27,456 nt of DNA from DATJFH01 sp035495815. Its GTDB lineage: Bacteria; Acidobacteriota; Terriglobia; Bryobacterales; Bryobacteraceae. The stretch spans positions 1 through 27,456 of the forward strand of contig DATJFH010000099.1 of NCBI GenBank assembly GCA_035495815.1, written 5' to 3'. Within the stretch, counting starts at the first letter, position 1. Every line of letters begins with the position of its first letter. The translations under genes were made by a program, and so were the position numbers. The notes beneath the pieces were generated by a model. It was not told the origin of the DNA. It did not search any database and saw only the letters and a program-made list of their open reading frames with translations. Positions 8,779-16,125 of the stretch are shown in pieces.

Positions 8779-10451
8779 ACGACGCCGATTCCCCCCGATC
8801 GAATTTCATTCGCGACATGATTCTCGCCGACCGAGCGAGCGGCAAGCATGGCGGACGTGTTCACACCCGCTTTCCGCCCGAACCCAACGGCTACCTGCAC
8901 GTCGGCCACGCCAAGAGCATCATGCTCAACTTCGGCCTGGCCGAGGAGTTCGAGGGGAAGTGCAACCTGCGCTTCGACGACACCAATCCCACGAAGGAGG
9001 AGAAGGAGTACGTCGAAGCGATCATCGAAGATGTGAGATGGCTGGGCGGCGATTTCGGCGACCGGCTGCTGTACGCGTCGGACTACTTCCAGCAGCTTTA
9101 CGATTGGGCCGTCGAGCTCATCCGGAAAGGCAAAGCCTTCGTTTGCGATCTGAGCAGCGACCAGCTGCGGGAGACGCGGGGCACGCTGACCGAAGCGGGG
9201 AAGAACAGTCCTTACCGGGACCGGAGCGTGGAGGAGAATCTGGACCTGTTCGCGCGCATGAAGGACGGGGAATTTCCGGACGGCGCGCGCACTCTGCGGG
9301 CCAAGATCGACATGGCCTCCCCGAATCTCAACCTGCGGGATCCCGTGATGTACCGCATCCTGCACGCCGAGCATCACCGGACGGGCAGCCGCTGGTGCAT
9401 TTACCCCATGTACGACTGGGCGCACGGCCAGTGCGATTCCATCGAAGGCATCACGCACTCGATCTGCACGCTGGAGTTTGAAGATCACCGGCCGCTCTAT
9501 GACTGGTATCTCGATCAGCTTGGCGTGTTCCATTCACAGCAGATCGAGTTCGACCGGTTGAACCTGACGTACACGCTGATGAGCAAGCGCAAGCTGCTGC
9601 ACCTGGTGCAGCAGGGCGCGGTGGAAGGCTGGGATGATCCCCGCATGCCGACCCTCAGCGGGATGCGACGCCGCGGCTACTCGCCGCAAGGTCTGCGCGC
9701 TTTTGCACGCAATCTGGGCGTGTCCAAGACCAACGGGCTTACGGAATTCGAGAAGCTCGAATATCACATCCGGGAGGATCTGAACCGGACGGCGCGGCGA
9801 GTGATGGCGGTCCTGCGGCCCGTCAAGCTGGTGTTGACGAACTATCCCCGAGGCCAGGTGGAGTTCCTGGAAGCCGTCAACAATCCCGAGGACGCAAGCG
9901 CGGGCACGCGTTCCGTGCCCTTTGGCGGCGAGCTCTGGATCGAACAGGATGATTTTCGCGAGGCGCCTCCCAAAGGCTATCACCGCCTGTATCCCGGCAA
10001 CGAAGTCCGGCTGCGGTATGGCTATATCATCAAGTGTCAGGATTTCGTGAAAGATCCCGCCACCGGGGAGATCACGGAGATTCACTGCACCTACGATCCG
10101 GAGACGCGCAGCGGACAGCACACGCGCAAAGTGAAATCGACCATTCACTGGGTCTCGGCGGCGGAGGCGATTCCGGTCGAGGTTCGGCTGTATGACAAGC
10201 TGTTCACGGCCGAAAATCCGAACGAGACGCCAGAGGGCGAGGATTTCACGAGGTACCTGAACCCGAAATCGCTCGAAGTCGTGCAGGGGAAGGCCGAGCC
10301 GTCGCTGGCGGACGCCGGGGCTGGCGACCGCTATCAGTTCGAGCGTCTGGGGTATTTCTGCGTGGATAGATCCTCCAGCGCCGGGCGGCTCGTCTTCAAC
10401 CGCACCACCGAGCTGCGGGACACGTGGGCCAAGCTTCAGAAGCGGTTGTAA
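8775..10451 (+). CDS. glnS: Glutaminyl-tRNA synthetase
   Basis: Charges tRNA-Gln directly with glutamine. The 558-residue length matches the roughly 554 residues of the E. coli enzyme. The N-terminal catalytic domain has FPPEPNGYLHVGHAKS (HVGH at 42-45, the HIGH motif) and the KMSKS-like MSKRK at 269-273. The segment CIYPMYDWAHGQCDSIEGI and the following CTLEFEDHR are diagnostic of GlnRS rather than GluRS. The C-terminal part (from about residue 345) holds the two beta-barrel anticodon-binding domains, with the typical LYPGNEVRLRYGYIIKC. The ATG at 8775 overlaps the gltX stop by 4 nt; no other start is as well placed. Bacterial GlnRS is patchily distributed and is thought to have been acquired by transfer from eukaryotes; its base composition looks like that of its neighbours here. 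Confidence 0.97.
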   Translation: MNDADSPRSNFIRDMILADRASGKHGGRVHTRFPPEPNGYLHVGHAKSIMLNFGLAEEFEGKCNLRFDDTNPTKEEKEYVEAIIEDVRWLGGDFGDRLLYASDYFQQLYDWAVELIRKGKAFVCDLSSDQLRETRGTLTEAGKNSPYRDRSVEENLDLFARMKDGEFPDGARTLRAKIDMASPNLNLRDPVMYRILHAEHHRTGSRWCIYPMYDWAHGQCDSIEGITHSICTLEFEDHRPLYDWYLDQLGVFHSQQIEFDRLNLTYTLMSKRKLLHLVQQGAVEGWDDPRMPTLSGMRRRGYSPQGLRAFARNLGVSKTNGLTEFEKLEYHIREDLNRTARRVMAVLRPVKLVLTNYPRGQVEFLEAVNNPEDASAGTRSVPFGGELWIEQDDFREAPPKGYHRLYPGNEVRLRYGYIIKCQDFVKDPATGEITEIHCTYDPETRSGQHTRKVKSTIHWVSAAEAIPVEVRLYDKLFTAENPNETPEGEDFTRYLNPKSLEVVQGKAEPSLADAGAGDRYQFERLGYFCVDRSSSAGRLVFNRTTELRDTWAKLQKRL

Positions 10452-10501
10452 GGAAATGACCGGGCGGCGGGGATTCAGGCGAAGGCCCACGCCGGCTGAG
10501 T

Positions 10502-10507
10502 TATAAT
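10502..10507 (+). promoter_or_regulatory. -10 hexamer TATAAT overlapping an upstream ATG of the ECF sigma gene
   Basis: A perfect TATAAT whose last two bases begin an in-frame ATG at 10506. Transcription should start near 10514, which excludes that ATG and leaves the ATG at 10518 with only a few nucleotides of leader. No clear -35 and no Shine-Dalgarno are present. Confidence 0.6.
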
Positions 10508-10517
10508 GCGGAATACA

Positions 10518-11102
10518 ATGAATCCTGAGCCGCCTGCCTCCGGTGAGGTGACGCGCCTGCTCGCCGATTGGCGGGCCGGGAATCAGTCGGCGCTGGATCA
10601 GCTGACTCCGATCGTGTATGGCGAGCTGCGCCGGCTGGCTGGAAGTTATCTGCGCCGGGAGCGGCCGGGTCACACCCTGCAACCTACCGCGCTGGTCAAC
10701 GAAGCGTATATGCGGCTGGCCGGGCAGGACCACCAGAACTGGCAGAGCCGCAGCCAGTTTTTCGGCGTGGCCGCCCAGCTCATGCGCATGATCCTGGTGG
10801 ACCATGTGCGGCGGAAACTGGCCGGGAAGCGGGGCGGCGGCGCGCAGCAGGCGGTGCTCGACGAAGCCTTTTTCGTGTCCGAGGAACGCGAGCCCGCGCT
10901 GCTCGCGCTCGACGACGCGTTGACGGATCTGGCGTCTTTCGACGCGCGCAAAGCGAAGATCGTGGAGCTTCGCTACTTCGGCGGTTTGACGACGTCCGAG
11001 ATCGCGCATTCGCTCGGCATCTCCACGGCTACGGTCGAACGGGACGCCCGCGGCGCTCAGTTGTGGATTGCCCGGCACATGTCCGGCCAGTCGCCGGCAT
11101 GA
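10518..11102 (+). CDS. ECF-family RNA polymerase sigma factor (kinase-linked type)
   Basis: Alternative sigma factor that directs RNA polymerase to a specific promoter set. From the ATG at 10518 it is 194 residues. Region 2 covers about residues 25-95 (PTALVNEAYMRLAG and the QFFGVAAQLMRMILVDHVRR stretch). Region 4, at about 130-190, contains a helix-turn-helix reading IVELRYFGGLTTSEIAHSLG followed by ISTATVERD. This layout matches the ECF subfamily common in Acidobacteria and Planctomycetes that sits beside Ser/Thr kinases rather than anti-sigma factors. The stop codon overlaps the start of the kinase gene (ATGA at 11099-11102), so the two are almost certainly co-translated. The alternative start at 10506 lies within the -10 box and is unlikely to be used. 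No anti-sigma gene is seen, which supports control by the kinase. Confidence 0.93.
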   Translation: MNPEPPASGEVTRLLADWRAGNQSALDQLTPIVYGELRRLAGSYLRRERPGHTLQPTALVNEAYMRLAGQDHQNWQSRSQFFGVAAQLMRMILVDHVRRKLAGKRGGGAQQAVLDEAFFVSEEREPALLALDDALTDLASFDARKAKIVELRYFGGLTTSEIAHSLGISTATVERDARGAQLWIARHMSGQSPA

Positions 11103-13939
11103 CGCCCGAGCGGTGGCGCCAGATCGACGATCTCGTGCAAGCCGCGCTCGACTGCGCTCCGGACGGGCGCAGCACTTTTCTGGAATCGAGCTGCCGTCAC
11201 GATCCGGAGCTGCGCAAGGAAGTGGAGGCGCTGCTGGCCTTCGAGAAGCAGGCCGACGGTCTGCTGAACGACGCCGTCGAGCAGGCCGCGGTTTCGGCCG
11301 CCGGGGAAGCCCAGGCCCGGGCCGGCGTCGAGAACCTGACCGGTACCCGCATCGGCAGCTACCGCATTCTGCGGGAGATCGGACGCGGGGGCATGGGGGT
11401 CGTGTATCTCGCCCAGAGAGATGACGATCAGTTCGAGAAGAAGGTGGCCATCAAGAAGGTGCTGCGGGGCATGGACACCGATTTCATCCTGCAGCGCTTT
11501 CGCCAGGAGCGGCAGATCCTGGCCGGGCTCGAACACCCTTATATTGCCAGGCTGCACGACGGCGGGAGCACGGAAGACGGGCGTCCGTATCTGGTCATGG
11601 AGTACGTCGACGGGGAAGGCCTGATCGAATACGCGGCGCACCACAACCTCGACGTGCGCGCCCGGCTCGATCTGTTTCGCATGGTGTGCTCGGCGGTGCA
11701 CTACGCGCACCAGAACCTGGTGGTACACCGGGACCTGAAGCCGAGCAACATTCTGGTGACGCAGGAGGGCTTTCCGAAGCTGCTCGATTTCGGGATCGCC
11801 AAGCTTCTGGTTCCGTCCGCCGGACCGAGAACGTCGCCTCTCACCGGGTCGGTCCCGATGACGCCGGAGTATGCCAGCCCGGAGCAGGTCCGGGGAGGGG
11901 CGATCACGACGGCGACGGACGTGTATGCGCTGGGGGCCATACTCTACGAGCTGCTGACGGGAGTCCATGCCCACCGGATCACCACCTACACGCCGATGGA
12001 GATGGAGCGGGTCATCTGCCAGGAGCCGCCGTCGAAGCCGAGCCGGGCGCGAACGTCCACGGGAAGCGCGGGCGCGGCGCTGGACCGCGACCTGTCGGGC
12101 GACCTCGACAACATCGTTCTCAAGGCGATGCAGAAGGAGCCTTCCCGGCGGTACGCCTCGGCGGCGGAGTTCTCGGAAGACATTCGCTGTTATCTCGACG
12201 GCCGTCCCGTCATCGCGCGCCAGGATTCTTTCCGCTACCGCAGCCGGAAGTTCGTCACGCGGCACAAGGCGGCGGTAGTGGCGGCGGCGCTGACGGGATT
12301 GTCGCTGATCGCGGGCACGACGGTGGCCACACTTCAGGCCCGCCGGGCGGAACGGCGATTCGAGCAGGTCAAGCTGCTGGCGCGGTCGGTCCTGTACGAC
12401 ATTCACGATTCGATCCGCGATCTGCCCGGCTCGACCAAGGCGCGCGAGCTGGTGGTCACCACGGCGCTGAAGTACCTGGACAGCCTGGCCAGCGAAGCGA
12501 GGGGGGACGCCTCTCTGCAGCGCGACCTGGTAGACGCCTACCAGCGGGTCGGCGACGTGCAGGGGCACATCGTACGAGCCAGCCTCGGGGACACCGGCGC
12601 CGCGTTGAAAACCTACCGGAAGGCGCTGGAGATCGCGCAGCAGCTCGACGCCTCCGGCAAGCCGGACACCGAACTGCGGCTGCGGCTGGTGGAGCTGCAC
12701 AATACGATCGGAAACCTGCTGTCCCGGACGCAGAACAAGTCGGCCGCGGTGGCCAGCTTCTCCCGCGCCATCGAGGTGGGCGAGCCGATCGTGGCGGCCA
12801 ATCCGGGCAACCGGGAGGCGCTGCGAAAGCTGGCCTCGGCGTACGAGAACCTGGCGCGGAATCAAACCGATTCCACCAAGTCCCTGCAGAACACGCGGAA
12901 GCATCTGGCCATGGTGGAGAAGCTGGCGGCCGCCGATCCGGACAACCGGCAGACGAAGCTCGATCTCTCGAACGGCTACTCGATGCTCGGCGTGGCGCTG
13001 GAGCGCCGGGAGGATTTGAGGGCGGCGCTGGAACTGTACCGGCAGGCGGTGGCAATCCGGGAAACGCTGATCCGGGAGGATCCCACGAACAACGTGTATC
13101 AGCGCGATCTGATGATCGGCTACAGTCATCTGGGCGATGTCTACGGCAACCCGCAGCGGGCCAATCTCGGAGACCGGAAAGGCGCTCTCGAGAGCTACGG
13201 GCGGATGCTGGCGGCCGCCGAGACGCTGATGAAAGCGGACCCCTCGAACAAGCGGGGGCTGAGCGACTATGCCATCGCGCTGTCGAGAGTTGCGGCGGTC
13301 CACGACGAGGGGCTGCCGATGCTGCGAAAATCGACGGCAATCCTGGAAACGCTGACGCAGGCCGACAAGATGAACATCCGGCTGCGCATCTTCATCGCCA
13401 GCAACTACAGCCAGATTGCGCGGCTGCTCGAGAAGGCTGGAGATGACGCCGGCGCGCTCCGCGAGCTGCGCAGGGCGGAGGCGTTGGGCCAGGAGATCGT
13501 GGCTGCCGACGCCAGGGATATCCTGGCCCGCCGCCAGCTACAGGAGGACGAGTACGATCTGGCGCGGCTGCTGGCGGCGGCGGGAGATCGCGCGGGGGCG
13601 CTCGAAGCGTTGCGCAAGTCGGAGGACGCCTCGGGGGCGGTGGCGGCCATGGATCCCGGCAATCTGCCGTCGCTCTCGCGCCCGGCGCGGGCGCTGGGCG
13701 GAAGCGGCTCGGTGATGGCGACGCTGGCGGCGCGGGCGTCGACGCCGGAGCAGCGCCAGGAGGACTGGCGGGCGGCAAGGGAGCGGTTCCAACGCAGCCT
13801 GGCAGCCTGGCAGTCGCTGCAAAAACGGGAGGGGTTCGGCAAAGAGCACGAAGCCGAACTGACCCGGATGCAGGCGGAGATCGAGCGGGCCGACAAGGCG
13901 CTGGCGGCGATGGCGACTCCGCTCAGGGCGCATCAATAG
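11099..13939 (+). CDS. Membrane Ser/Thr protein kinase with extracytoplasmic TPR domain
   Basis: Hanks-type kinase of 946 residues. Residues 1-70 form a conserved-looking helical N-terminal module (TPERWRQIDDLVQAAL). The kinase domain spans about 85-365: Gly loop GRGGMGVV from Gly95, VAIKK with Lys119, HRDLKPSN with catalytic Asp212, DFG with Asp230, and an activation segment ending in TPEYASPEQ. All catalytic residues are present, so it should be active. One transmembrane helix lies at 391-412. The rest, about 440-930, consists of roughly eight TPR-like helical pairs (for example YSMLGVALERREDLRAALEL, and GALRELRRAEAL), probably periplasmic and ligand or protein binding. The frame stays open far upstream, but the 4-nt overlap with the sigma gene and the family N-terminus fix the start at 11099. 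It probably phosphorylates the partner sigma factor or its regulators; that is inference. Confidence 0.94.
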   Translation: MTPERWRQIDDLVQAALDCAPDGRSTFLESSCRHDPELRKEVEALLAFEKQADGLLNDAVEQAAVSAAGEAQARAGVENLTGTRIGSYRILREIGRGGMGVVYLAQRDDDQFEKKVAIKKVLRGMDTDFILQRFRQERQILAGLEHPYIARLHDGGSTEDGRPYLVMEYVDGEGLIEYAAHHNLDVRARLDLFRMVCSAVHYAHQNLVVHRDLKPSNILVTQEGFPKLLDFGIAKLLVPSAGPRTSPLTGSVPMTPEYASPEQVRGGAITTATDVYALGAILYELLTGVHAHRITTYTPMEMERVICQEPPSKPSRARTSTGSAGAALDRDLSGDLDNIVLKAMQKEPSRRYASAAEFSEDIRCYLDGRPVIARQDSFRYRSRKFVTRHKAAVVAAALTGLSLIAGTTVATLQARRAERRFEQVKLLARSVLYDIHDSIRDLPGSTKARELVVTTALKYLDSLASEARGDASLQRDLVDAYQRVGDVQGHIVRASLGDTGAALKTYRKALEIAQQLDASGKPDTELRLRLVELHNTIGNLLSRTQNKSAAVASFSRAIEVGEPIVAANPGNREALRKLASAYENLARNQTDSTKSLQNTRKHLAMVEKLAAADPDNRQTKLDLSNGYSMLGVALERREDLRAALELYRQAVAIRETLIREDPTNNVYQRDLMIGYSHLGDVYGNPQRANLGDRKGALESYGRMLAAAETLMKADPSNKRGLSDYAIALSRVAAVHDEGLPMLRKSTAILETLTQADKMNIRLRIFIASNYSQIARLLEKAGDDAGALRELRRAEALGQEIVAADARDILARRQLQEDEYDLARLLAAAGDRAGALEALRKSEDASGAVAAMDPGNLPSLSRPARALGGSGSVMATLAARASTPEQRQEDWRAARERFQRSLAAWQSLQKREGFGKEHEAELTRMQAEIERADKALAAMATPLRAHQ

Positions 13940-14170
13940 CCGCCGGGCGCCAAACCCCGGCCGGGCAGCGCGGGTCCGAGCGCCGTGTGGCGGGGAAGCT
14001 CGAGGCTGCCGGCTGGTCCTGCAAACCGATTCCTCGATCCGGGTCCAGGCGGGCCGCGGAGAACGCGATCCGCAAACGCCATCCGGTGCGCGCCGGAGGC
14101 ACGGCGGTAATCCAGCGGTGAAGCGCGGCGTCGGGCTGGAGGCGAGGAACAATCTGAAGCGGGGCCGGCT
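13940..14170 (+). other. Convergent intergenic stretch without a recognised gene
   Basis: 231 nt between the stop codons of the kinase gene (+) and the aldo/keto reductase gene (-). It is GC-rich and open in several frames, but I recognise no protein in any of them. I see no hairpin followed by a T-run for either gene. Confidence 0.5.
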
Positions 14171-15304
14171 TCAGGATTTCGAACCGGCCAGCGGAAGATT
14201 CTCGGCCACCAGCCGCTCGTTCACCAGCTCCGAAATCACGGCGCTGAGGTTGGGATTCCGCAGCGCCCACACGTAGGCCTTCTGGGGCACTTTCAGCGGG
14301 CCGGGGACGGCGTCAGTAACCAGCTTCACGCGCGCGGGGTCGTCCTTGGTCCCGTTGTTGCGCCCGTTGAAGACCGGGCGCGCCACCTTCATCGCGATGA
14401 CCCCGAAGTCCGCCTTCTTCGCATCGGCCAGCGCTTCGTCGGCGTAGCCGTGGTTCACGATGTTGTAGGCGATCATGGCCACCGAGTAGTGCCCGCTCTT
14501 CACGCCCGCGCGCAATATGGCGGCTGTGTTGGTGTGGGCGGAGACGCCGAGATAGCGCACCTTACCGGCCTTGCGGAGGGTCTCGAACGCGTCGAAAATC
14601 TCCGGATAGCCCTCGAGCTCATAGGCCGTGCTTGCGCCGTGCGGGCACATCATCAGATCCAGCTCGCCGGCGCCGAGCGCCTTCAGGCTGTGGTCGATCG
14701 AATCGAGAATGAGCTGCTTGTAATTCTTGTGACGGTCGAGCCGGCGGCCGTACTTCTTCTCCATCAGGTTGGCGAGCACCGCGTCGGTGGTCTCGCCGCG
14801 CTGCCCGGGGAAATAGTCGCAAACGTAATCCGGCGCGAGGGCTCCGCTGCGCTCGATCTCGTCCTGCGCCTGAGTCCGCAGTTTGGCCTTCTCCGGGTCG
14901 GGCAGGCTGTCGAAAATGTCCTTGAAGATCTTCCCGCGGTTGATGTCCCAGAGGCTCACTTTGGTATTCAGAAAAAACTGATCGCGGGACCGCGCCTTGA
15001 GCACGCGCGCATAGCCCGCCTCGCTTTTCCCGTTGCCGTAGGCGGGCGAGGTGTCGAGGTAATTGAGCCCCATGTCGACGGCTGTGAGGACGTGCTCATA
15101 GTTGTCGGGCGCGATGGTGTTGCCGCCCATCACCATCTCCGAAATCATGAACTTCGTGCGGCCGAGCTGACGGTAGGCGACACCGCTCTGCCGGTTCCGC
15201 CATTCACCGGACGCGCCCGGCGGGGCGGCGTCGGCCTTGGTGGCGAGCGCCTGCGCCAGCAGCGTGGCGCTCGAAGAGGCGAGAAACTCCCGTCGATTCT
15301 GCAT
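14171..15304 (-). CDS. Tat-exported aldo/keto reductase
   Basis: NADPH-dependent oxidoreductase of the aldo/keto reductase superfamily, substrate unknown. The first 26 residues are a twin-arginine signal (NRREFLASSS, then a Leu/Ala core to ADA), so the enzyme is probably folded with cofactor in the cytosol and exported by Tat. The barrel starts at about residue 42 (YRQLGRTKFMISEMVMGG). The catalytic tetrad is intact: Asp84 and Tyr89 (NYLDTSPAYGNGKSE), Lys115 (LNTKVS) and His222 (CPHG). SAHTN and the later WALRNPNLSAVI are further family segments. An insertion at about 120-175 (DINRGKIF to FPGQRGE) sets it apart from short AKRs. It is the last gene of a four-gene minus-strand run, 15 nt after the preceding stop. 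A TAAAAT box lies 9 nt before its ATG, so it may also be transcribed on its own. Confidence 0.92.
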   Translation of the reverse strand: MQNRREFLASSSATLLAQALATKADAAPPGASGEWRNRQSGVAYRQLGRTKFMISEMVMGGNTIAPDNYEHVLTAVDMGLNYLDTSPAYGNGKSEAGYARVLKARSRDQFFLNTKVSLWDINRGKIFKDIFDSLPDPEKAKLRTQAQDEIERSGALAPDYVCDYFPGQRGETTDAVLANLMEKKYGRRLDRHKNYKQLILDSIDHSLKALGAGELDLMMCPHGASTAYELEGYPEIFDAFETLRKAGKVRYLGVSAHTNTAAILRAGVKSGHYSVAMIAYNIVNHGYADEALADAKKADFGVIAMKVARPVFNGRNNGTKDDPARVKLVTDAVPGPLKVPQKAYVWALRNPNLSAVISELVNERLVAENLPLAGSKS

Positions 15305-15313
15305 GCCGCTGCT

Positions 15314-15319
15314 ATTTTA
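15314..15319 (-). promoter_or_regulatory. Possible -10 hexamer TAAAAT before the aldo/keto reductase
   Basis: On the minus strand TAAAAT lies between the stop codon of the upstream gene (15320-15322) and the ATG at 15304, with a 9-nt gap to the ATG. It matches TATAAT at 5 of 6 positions. No -35 was found; the proposal rests on the same tight spacing seen at other genes of this window. Confidence 0.3.
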
Positions 15320-16063
15320 TCAGCGTCCCGGGCTGGCGACGAACCGGGCGATGACGGACTCTCCCGGATCGGTCTGAATGGCCAGCACGGTCTGTCCGCC
15401 GTTCACCAGCACGCCGCGGAGCTTGACCGCGGGGCCCGCTCCCGCCTGAAACCCGATGCGAACGACGCAGTCGGGATCGACCTCGAACGAGCCTTCACCT
15501 TGCAGGTCCCGGGTGTTCACCGCCATCCTGGCGGCGCCATCGGCATTGGCTGTCCCTTCGATCGAAACCGCGCGCGGCTCGCCGCCGGTGGCCAGAGCCG
15601 TGGATGTGCCGGACAGGGTCAGGACATAGCGTCCCCTGAAATCGATCGGGCGGCAGGTATCGGAGGCTTTTTCGAGGACACCGCGGACGTCGGCGCCGCG
15701 GTCTGTCTGCCGAACGTCCACGCGGCGGGCGCCGGGCTTGACGCGGCCGGCGAAATGCTGATAGGCCCCGGAGTCGTCCTGGAGCCGCCAGGTCAGCCGG
15801 CAATCGGAAGCCAGCGCATAATCGCCGCTCACCGGATTGCCCAGCAGCAGGCCGTTGAAGTTCACCGACGAGTAGCCGGTGACGGCCGTTTTTCCGTCGA
15901 ATTCGAGGCGCGCAATGAGAGCAGCCGGAGAGGGAGAGCCGGATATCGCGGACTGGCCGGAAAGCTGCAGGGCGTAGGGGCCGGAAAGATCCGCAGTCGC
16001 GCAGACATCCGCGCCGCAGAGGCATCCCAGGACCAGCGCCGACAGCAGGAGAACCCGGCTCAT
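15320..16063 (-). CDS. Secreted two-repeat beta-rich protein of unknown function
   Basis: I do not recognise a named family. From the ATG at 16063 the protein is 247 residues, with a signal peptide (MSRVLLLSALVLGCLCGADV, cleavage near residue 22-24). The mature part seems to be two copies of one domain. Copy 1, about 26-138, has GPYALQLSG, then FDGKTAVTGYSSVNFNG and GDYALASDCRLTWRLQ. Copy 2, about 141-245, has GRYVLTLSG, then GSFEVDPDCVVRIGFQ. Each copy has the Tyr-x-Leu-x-Leu-Ser-Gly strand and the Asp-Cys pair at matching places. The pattern resembles secreted domains frequent in Acidobacteria. An alternative ATG at 16102 adds 13 residues and leaves only 23 nt after the preceding gene; neither start has a good Shine-Dalgarno. 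Expected location is periplasm or cell surface. Confidence 0.75.
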   Translation of the reverse strand: MSRVLLLSALVLGCLCGADVCATADLSGPYALQLSGQSAISGSPSPAALIARLEFDGKTAVTGYSSVNFNGLLLGNPVSGDYALASDCRLTWRLQDDSGAYQHFAGRVKPGARRVDVRQTDRGADVRGVLEKASDTCRPIDFRGRYVLTLSGTSTALATGGEPRAVSIEGTANADGAARMAVNTRDLQGEGSFEVDPDCVVRIGFQAGAGPAVKLRGVLVNGGQTVLAIQTDPGESVIARFVASPGR

Positions 16064-16125
16064 CCTACGGGATGAGATGCGGCGGGCGGGGTTCGGTTGC
16101 ATGAACAGCGGGCTGCGGGCGGAAG

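Noticed and set aside
10568..11098. Upstream extension of the kinase frame into the sigma gene
   Set aside because: The frame is open, but the sequence overlaps the sigma factor in another frame and reads as Ala/Gly/Arg-rich noise. The 4-nt overlap and the family N-terminus fix the start at 11099.
11057..13303. Open minus-strand frame of 748 codons opposite the kinase
   Set aside because: Antisense to a kinase with all catalytic motifs; composition is Arg/His/Leu/Gln-rich without domains.
13940..14170. Possible terminator or gene remnant between convergent genes
   Set aside because: Only imperfect GC-rich pairings without T-runs, and no recognisable protein in any frame.
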